Below are positions 24,532 through 29,113 of a DNA stretch of 29,113 nucleotides, piece after piece (the first letter of the stretch is position 1; the number at the start of each line of letters is the position of its first letter). The notes under the pieces were generated by a model. That model was not told the DNA's origin. It searched no databases and was given only the letters and a program-made list of their open reading frames with translations. Origin of the DNA: JBOHDX01 sp050700835 (GTDB lineage: Bacteria; Actinomycetota; Actinomycetes; Propionibacteriales; Nocardioidaceae); assembly GCA_050700835.1 (NCBI GenBank), contig JBOHDX010000151.1:1-29113 (forward strand), read 5' to 3'. Both the position numbers and the translations under genes were made by a program.

Positions 24532-25932
24532 GTGACCTCACCGGACGAAGCCTCTCCACTTCCCGGCGACGGGCCACGCGCCGCAAGCGACACCGTCCCG
24601 GGACCACGGCTGGCACGACCGTTCAGCGGCCTGCACTACCAGCCCGCATCGGTACGCCTGGAGCGGGTCACCGCCGCCGCCCCCGACCTGTGGGACACCG
24701 AGTTCGTGGTCGGGCAGCGTGGCCGCGATCCGCACAACGTCATCCATCTGCTGGCCCCACTGCTGTCGTCGACGACACCGCCGGACGGTCCGGGCGCGGC
24801 TGCCCAGCTGGTGTCGCAGTGGCTCAACGACGGAGTCCTGAGCACCGACACCGATCCCGCGATGTATCTGTACGCCTACGGGACGCCCGGCCAGATGCAC
24901 CGAGGTCTTGTCGTCGATCTGCCGGCCGGCGAGCCGGGCGGCGCACCACTGATGCCCCATGAGGAGGTGTCGGCGGCCACGGTCCAGCGCCAGCTCGATC
25001 TGATCGACGCCACGAACGCGCAGTTCGAGCCCATCCTGGTGGTGATCCAGGGCTCGATGACGTATCACCAGTTGCTCGACCAGGTCATGACGCTCCGCCC
25101 GCTCTGGCGATTCCAGTCAGAGGACGGAGCCGACCATGCGATCTGGGCGATCCGCTCCCCTGAGATGGTCGCGCAACTGGCCGACCTCACTGCCGGGATA
25201 CCGATGCTGTTGGCCGACGGGCATCACCGTTATGTCGCGCTGCAGCGCAGCCTGGCCCGCCCCGTCCGGTCGCCTGGCGACGGCCGCGAGCACATGCAGC
25301 AGGCGGTGGCCACGGGACCAGACACCAGGCCGGGCACAGGTCCTCGCCGCCCGCCCGGCGCGGTCGTCATGTTGATGGACGCGGACCACGACGGTTTGCG
25401 CTTGGGGTCGATCCAGCGCGTGGTGCGGGGCTTGGACTGGGAGCGGGTGCTGTCGACGCCCGGCGTGACGGTGGCCGAGATCACCGGCGCCGAGCAGGCG
25501 TTGACGTTGCTGGCGCCCCGCGCCCACGGCGACGGAGCCGTCGGCGCTGTCGACGGGGCCGTCGGCGCTGAGACCGACCAGGCCGTCATCACCGATGGAC
25601 GGCGCTGGGTGTCCTTGACCGTGCGCGCCGAGGGTCAAGGACACCCAGCGACCGTGGTGTCTGAGCCATCTGCTGCGCCCGAGCTCGCGGTGTGCCAACT
25701 GCACGCGCGCTGGCTGCCGGCCTGGCGCCTGGGCGCCCACGCGGTGACGTACGTCCACGACGTGGCGCGAGCGGTCTCCTTGGCCACCGACACCGGTGGC
25801 ATGGCGGTGCTGCTATCGCCACCACCGGTTGACGCGGTCTTCGCGACCGCCGGACGGGGTGGCGTTCTGCCGCACAAGGCCACGTCGTTCGGACCCAAAC
25901 CACGCATCGGGGTGATGATGCGGCAGTGGTGA
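24532..25932 (+). CDS. DUF1015 family protein
   Basis: This 466-residue cytoplasmic protein belongs to the DUF1015 family, whose biochemical role I do not know. Family landmarks are visible: PFSGLHYQP near the N-terminus, RDPHNVIHLL, MPHEEVSAATVQRQL, ILADGHHRYVAL-like LLADGHHRYVAL, and the C-terminal LPHKATSFGPKPRIGVMMR. It is the only plus-strand gene in the conserved block. It begins with GTG 24532-24534 in the divergent region opposite the HAD gene. Two oddities lie in its second half: a short near-repeat GAVGAVDGAVGAE, and directly after it a perfect 18-bp inverted repeat (25603-25650) within the coding frame, encoding WVSLTVRAEGQGHPA. The frame is uninterrupted across both. Confidence 0.85.
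   Translation: MTSPDEASPLPGDGPRAASDTVPGPRLARPFSGLHYQPASVRLERVTAAAPDLWDTEFVVGQRGRDPHNVIHLLAPLLSSTTPPDGPGAAAQLVSQWLNDGVLSTDTDPAMYLYAYGTPGQMHRGLVVDLPAGEPGGAPLMPHEEVSAATVQRQLDLIDATNAQFEPILVVIQGSMTYHQLLDQVMTLRPLWRFQSEDGADHAIWAIRSPEMVAQLADLTAGIPMLLADGHHRYVALQRSLARPVRSPGDGREHMQQAVATGPDTRPGTGPRRPPGAVVMLMDADHDGLRLGSIQRVVRGLDWERVLSTPGVTVAEITGAEQALTLLAPRAHGDGAVGAVDGAVGAETDQAVITDGRRWVSLTVRAEGQGHPATVVSEPSAAPELAVCQLHARWLPAWRLGAHAVTYVHDVARAVSLATDTGGMAVLLSPPPVDAVFATAGRGGVLPHKATSFGPKPRIGVMMRQW
25603..25650. repeat. Perfect 18-bp inverted repeat inside the DUF1015 gene
   Basis: CGCTGGGTGTCCTTGACC (25603-25620) is exactly complementary in reverse to GGTCAAGGACACCCAGCG (25633-25650), with a 12-nt spacer. The arms carry no mismatch and stay in one open frame. 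In RNA this would form a very stable 18-bp hairpin in mid-gene. Confidence 0.95.
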
Positions 25933-26001
25933 CACCAGACCGCGTCCGGTTCAGCGAGTGGTTCGGCGCACCCGTTCGACCGACGCGCAGCCCGCGGTGG
26001 C

Positions 26002-26340
26002 TCAGCGCGGTGTCCGACGTGACTGCATCACCTCCACCTCCACCCGGCTGATCGGGCCGGTGGGAAGCCGACGGAACCTGCGGCGGAGCCGACCCGTCAC
26101 CTCGACGACCTGATCCGGTTGCCACCCCAGCAGCGCCTGCTGCGCACGCTTGGTCCAGGCCACGCAGTCGAAGGTGTCGACGGTGATCGCCGACCGGCGC
26201 TTGGGGTCTGGGGGTCGCTTCACCACGAGCCGGGCCGAGACGACCGTGTCGCCGCTCGGCAGGGTTCGCTCCGACGCCAGAGCGGACACCTTGCCGCGCA
26301 GAATCACCTGGTTGACGTGCTCAGGGGGACTTGGCATCAC
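26002..26340 (-). CDS. Small single-stranded DNA-binding (OB-fold) protein, SSB-like
   Basis: This 112-residue protein is one SSB-type OB fold: VNQVILRGKVSALASERTLPSGDTVVSARLVV, then TVDTFDCVAWTKRAQQALLGW, then DQVVEVTGRLRRRF and RVEVEVMQ. It lacks the long Gly/Pro-rich linker and acidic DDDIPF tip of the replicative Ssb, so it is probably a second, specialised SSB or an OB-fold regulator. The basic arm RRRFRRLPTG may help bind nucleic acid. The start is either GTG 26340 or ATG 26337, since GAGG upstream fits both. It faces the DUF1015 gene tail to tail, and the TPR gene upstream lies 78 bp away, so the two may be co-transcribed. Confidence 0.85.
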   Translation of the reverse strand: MMPSPPEHVNQVILRGKVSALASERTLPSGDTVVSARLVVKRPPDPKRRSAITVDTFDCVAWTKRAQQALLGWQPDQVVEVTGRLRRRFRRLPTGPISRVEVEVMQSRRTPR

Positions 26341-26418
26341 TCATCACCTCACCAGGCAGTGTGGATCAGAGTCGGCGCCCGTGGTGGGCTCCGCCGCGGC
26401 TGTGGACAGCCGGCTACC

Positions 26419-27360
26419 TCAGTCCGACGAGTCGTCGGCGACCGCGCCCTCGGTGGTGTCCTCGATGACAGAGCCGTTGAGCTCAGCCAGTCGATCCAAC
26501 GCGTCTGTCGCGCCGTCGGAGTCGACCGCCGCGCTGCGGTGGAACCACTCCTCCGCCTCGTCCGCACGCCCCGCTCCCAGCAGTACGTCGGCATAGGCAT
26601 AGCGCAGCCGAGCGACCCAGGGCGCCCGAACCCGCGAGGTCAACGGAGCGGCTTCGAGCAATGCGATGGCCGCGTCCGGCTGTCCCTGGTCCCGCCGCGC
26701 CCCGGCCGCGACGATCACCATCTCGGCCCGGCCGGTCTGGTCCAACAACTCGACCGCAGGATCCTTGGCCAGTCTCAGTGCCCGCTCCGGGTGACCCAAT
26801 GCTCGCTCGCAGTCGGCGATCATCGGCAGGTAGTCCGCGGACCCGTTCATCCGCCGCGCGGTCCGCAGCTCGGTGATCGCATCGGAGAATCGACCCGATG
26901 CATACGCCGTTTCACCGCAGGCTTCACGCACGAGCGCCACCCGGGCAGCCCGCGCCCGCGCCGCCCGCGCATGCCGGTACGCCGTGTCCGGGTCGTCGTG
27001 CAGCAGGCGACCGGCCATCACCAGGTGCCGAGCCACTCTCTCCGCGAGCTTGTCGGGCAACGAACTCAGCTGACGACGCACCTGACGATCGAGCTCACGC
27101 CCGGTCACGTCGGCCGGCAGTTCCGGACCGTCGTACTCCCGCTGCTCAGCGGTGCGCTCCGCATCGGAACGAGGTCTGCGGGGCTGGTCGGAACGACCGC
27201 GAGTCGAGCCGCCGGACGTGCGCCTGTCTGCCCCGCCGACCTGACTGCCACGAGTTCCGGACGCTCGTCCGGGGCGCCTGCCTGTCGCACGCCCGGATCC
27301 CCGGGTGGACCCGCGCTCGGATGCGCCGGCGTCACGACGAGAGCGATCATTGCCTGGCAC
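26419..27360 (-). CDS. Tetratricopeptide-repeat protein with basic, Arg/Gly-rich N-terminus
   Basis: This 313-residue protein has two parts. The first 80 residues are disordered and rich in Arg, Gly and Ser (RSRRDAGASERGSTRGSGR and similar), a composition that can bind RNA. Residues from about 95 on (LPADVTGRELDRQVRRQLSSL) form helical repeats of TPR type: DPDTAYRHARAARARAARVA, GRFSDAITELRTARRMNG, GQPDAAIALLEAAPL and GRADEAEEWFHRSAAVD. The GTG at 27358-27360 (VPGNDRSRR) is chosen because GGAGG lies five bases upstream; an earlier GTG at 27402 lacks this. A similar gene precedes the HAD gene in the mycobacterial block (Rv1691). The gene begins about 150 bp downstream of the 5S terminator. Its role is unknown; TPR proteins are usually scaffolds. 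Confidence 0.85.
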   Translation of the reverse strand: MPGNDRSRRDAGASERGSTRGSGRATGRRPGRASGTRGSQVGGADRRTSGGSTRGRSDQPRRPRSDAERTAEQREYDGPELPADVTGRELDRQVRRQLSSLPDKLAERVARHLVMAGRLLHDDPDTAYRHARAARARAARVALVREACGETAYASGRFSDAITELRTARRMNGSADYLPMIADCERALGHPERALRLAKDPAVELLDQTGRAEMVIVAAGARRDQGQPDAAIALLEAAPLTSRVRAPWVARLRYAYADVLLGAGRADEAEEWFHRSAAVDSDGATDALDRLAELNGSVIEDTTEGAVADDSSD

Positions 27361-27511
27361 TGCGACCTCCGGATCCGTGCAGGGTGGTAGCGCAGTTGTC
27401 ACTGCACAGTCGCCGTCTCACCGGCGTCCACGCCCAGTGTCGCGCACCCCGCCACCGTCGCGACCTGAGGGTGCTCTCCCGAACGCACCAAGCCGGGCCA
27501 CTCAAACGCGA

Positions 27512-27538
27512 CGAGGCCGCCCACGTGGGGCGGCCTCG
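27512..27538 (-). terminator. rRNA operon terminator
   Basis: A perfect 11-bp stem (CGAGGCCGCCC at 27512-27522 with GGGCGGCCTCG at 27528-27538) and 5-nt loop lies 11 bp downstream of 5S rRNA on the minus strand. It is followed by TCGCGTTTGAG, a short T-containing tail as common in high-GC rRNA operons. Confidence 0.85.
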
Positions 27539-27549
27539 CGCAAAGCATG

Positions 27550-27667
27550 TCCGGCGACGTCCTACTCTCCCACGCGGTCTCCCACGCAGTACCATCGGCG
27601 CTGAAGGGCTTAACTTCCGGGTTCGGAATGGAGCCGGGTGTTTCCCCTTCGCCATGGTCGCCGAAAC
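27550..27667 (-). rRNA. rrf: 5S ribosomal RNA
   Basis: On the minus strand the gene starts near GTTTCGGCGACCATGGCG, contains CATTCCGAACCCGGAAGTTAA as loop B/C landmarks (shown as CCGAACCCGGAAG), and ends GGACGTCGCCGGAC. The 5' and 3' ends pair in a helix I of about nine base pairs (UUCGGCGAC/GUCGCCGGA). Length is about 118 nt; exact ends may differ by one or two bases. It follows 23S rRNA by about 80 nt and is followed by the operon terminator. Confidence 0.95.
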
Positions 27668-27749
27668 TCTATGGAGATGTGGCTGCACCGTGTTGACGGG
27701 GCTCCGACCATATCTCGAGAACTGCACAGTGGACGCGTAGCTTCTTTGT

Positions 27750-28715
<966 letters not shown>

Positions 28716-28723
28716 CTAGAACC

Positions 28724-28795
28724 CCCCATGTCGCCATGAGGCTAGGACCATATCTTCATCTCGCCCGTCGAAGATGAGATGGCTGGCGTATGGCC
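28724..28795 (-). ncRNA. 3' half of the group I ribozyme core (P7, P8, P9)
   Basis: Elements in transcript order: P7 5' strand GGCCAT (28790-28795), within an R-like GAGGCCATACGCCAG; P8 GAGATG/CATCTC with the strands at 28776-28781 and 28757-28762; P7 3' strand ATGGTC (28746-28751), within AAGATATGGTCC. GGCCAT and ATGGTC pair over six positions with one G-U. P9 is CCTCATG (28735-28741) with CATGGGG (28724-28730), a 7-bp stem closed by the GNRA tetraloop GCGA (28731-28734). Eight bases then lead to the terminal G at 28716. P3 is expected between the P7 5' strand and P8, but its partner is out of view. Confidence 0.85.
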
Positions 28796-29113
28796 TCTGA
28801 GGATTCCACCAGCTGCGACGGCTTCCGACGGTTCATCGTCTCGCCGATCGCCGCAATCTTCAGCAGGCCGTCCATCGTGAGATGCACGCCCTGCCCCATC
28901 ATGTCGACGACCACCGCAAAGCTGGCGAAGTCGCCAGCTTTGGCCGTTCTAAGTGGGTGTACTTCGAAAAACGGTACAACACGGTCTCTGAGATCACCGA
29001 GTCGACGGACGCCGAAGCGCCACATGTCTTCCCGATGATCGTCACGGCGACGATTGACCGTCACCGCACCGCATCCGAAGAACGCTTGCAGCAGGTGCAG
29101 CACGGCTGCACTC
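28756..29113 (-). CDS. LAGLIDADG homing endonuclease, I-CreI-like (5' end outside window)
   Basis: The frame is open from the right edge to TGA 28756-28758, giving 118 residues. The sequence LLQAFFGCGAVTVNRRRDD, then VVPFFEVHPLRTAKAGDFASF, then HLTMDGLLKIAAIGETMNRR and the ending SSEAIRQP is characteristic of single-motif LAGLIDADG enzymes coded in rRNA introns. It covers the part after the LAGLIDADG helix itself, which should lie 20-50 residues upstream, outside the window. Such enzymes act as homodimers that cut the intronless rRNA gene and drive intron spread. A GTG at 29101-29103 is inside the domain and is not the real start. The last 15-20 codons also encode the P7 5' strand and P8 of the intron, and the stop codon overlaps the end of P8 (GAGATGA). 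No frame damage is visible, so the endonuclease may be active. Confidence 0.9.
   Translation of the reverse strand, partial: SAAVLHLLQAFFGCGAVTVNRRRDDHREDMWRFGVRRLGDLRDRVVPFFEVHPLRTAKAGDFASFAVVVDMMGQGVHLTMDGLLKIAAIGETMNRRKPSQLVESSEAIRQPSHLRRAR

Larger units (their letters stand above)
28716..29113 (-). mobile_element. Group I intron in 23S rRNA at E. coli position 1931 (3' part, partial)
   Basis: The continuity of 23S rRNA breaks between 28715 (A1932) and 28716 on the minus strand. The foreign sequence ends in G, as group I introns do, which places insertion after U1931. Just inside are group I core elements: AAGATATGGTCC (28745-28756), matching the conserved S element; a 6-bp P8; and a P9 hairpin with a GCGA tetraloop. 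Most of the visible length is an in-frame LAGLIDADG endonuclease gene. P1 to P6, the 5' part of the gene and the 5' exon lie right of the window. Position 1931 is known as a bacterial group I intron site, with Thermotoga and Simkania as examples from memory. I do not recall it as a common feature of actinobacteria. Self-splicing is inferred from structure. Confidence 0.9.

Noticed and set aside
26396..26415. Hairpin CGGCTG-tgga-CAGCCG after the TPR gene as terminator, or its TGTCCACA as a DnaA box
   Set aside because: No T-run follows, and a single partial 9-mer is expected by chance.

Overview
This window is a chromosomal segment of a high-GC actinobacterium. The main evidence is gene order: der, cmk, rluB, scpB, scpA, a parA-like gene, xerD, a Nudix hydrolase, pyrG, mctB, steA, recN, nadK, tlyA, a small acidic protein, a HAD phosphatase and a TPR protein run in the same relative order as the Mycobacterium tuberculosis Rv1713 to Rv1691 block (recalled from memory, not searched). 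plsC, tyrA, aroH, an MraY-like gene and ald are interspersed, so this is probably not Mycobacterium itself. Finer taxonomy cannot be read from this window.

Layout. (1) Positions 1-3030 are accessory DNA: the 3' end of an IS3-family insertion sequence that cuts into a secreted serine-protease pseudogene, a stretch without genes, a broken excisionase gene, and an apparently intact tyrosine integrase pointing at the 3' end of tRNA-Pro(GGG). This looks like the decaying end of an integrated element whose far end lies left of the window. (2) Positions 3031-27360 are the conserved housekeeping block, almost all on the minus strand, with many gene pairs sharing NTGA stop/start overlaps. The DUF1015 gene at 24532 is the only exception, on the plus strand. 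Functions include ribosome assembly and modification (Der, RluB, TlyA), chromosome maintenance (ScpA, ScpB, a ParA-like ATPase with a small RHH-like partner, XerD, RecN, SSB-like), nucleotide and cofactor supply (PyrG, Cmk, NadK, Nudix), tyrosine synthesis (AroH, TyrA), envelope and division (PlsC, MctB, SteA, MraY-like) and alanine metabolism (Ald). (3) Positions 27512-29113 are the 3' end of an rRNA operon on the minus strand: terminator, 5S rRNA and the last third of 23S rRNA.

The most notable feature is at the right edge. The 23S rRNA gene is interrupted exactly before E. coli position A1932 by a group I intron. The window holds its 3' part: a P7 strand in the AAGATATGGTCC element, a perfect P8, a P9 hairpin closed by a GCGA tetraloop, and a terminal G. 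It carries an I-CreI-like LAGLIDADG homing endonuclease gene whose 3' end runs through the intron's catalytic core. Other items worth a second look are three DnaA-box-like 9-mers at an exact 21-bp period upstream of the parA-like gene, a perfect 18-bp inverted repeat inside the DUF1015 coding sequence, and a probable CTG start codon for xerD.
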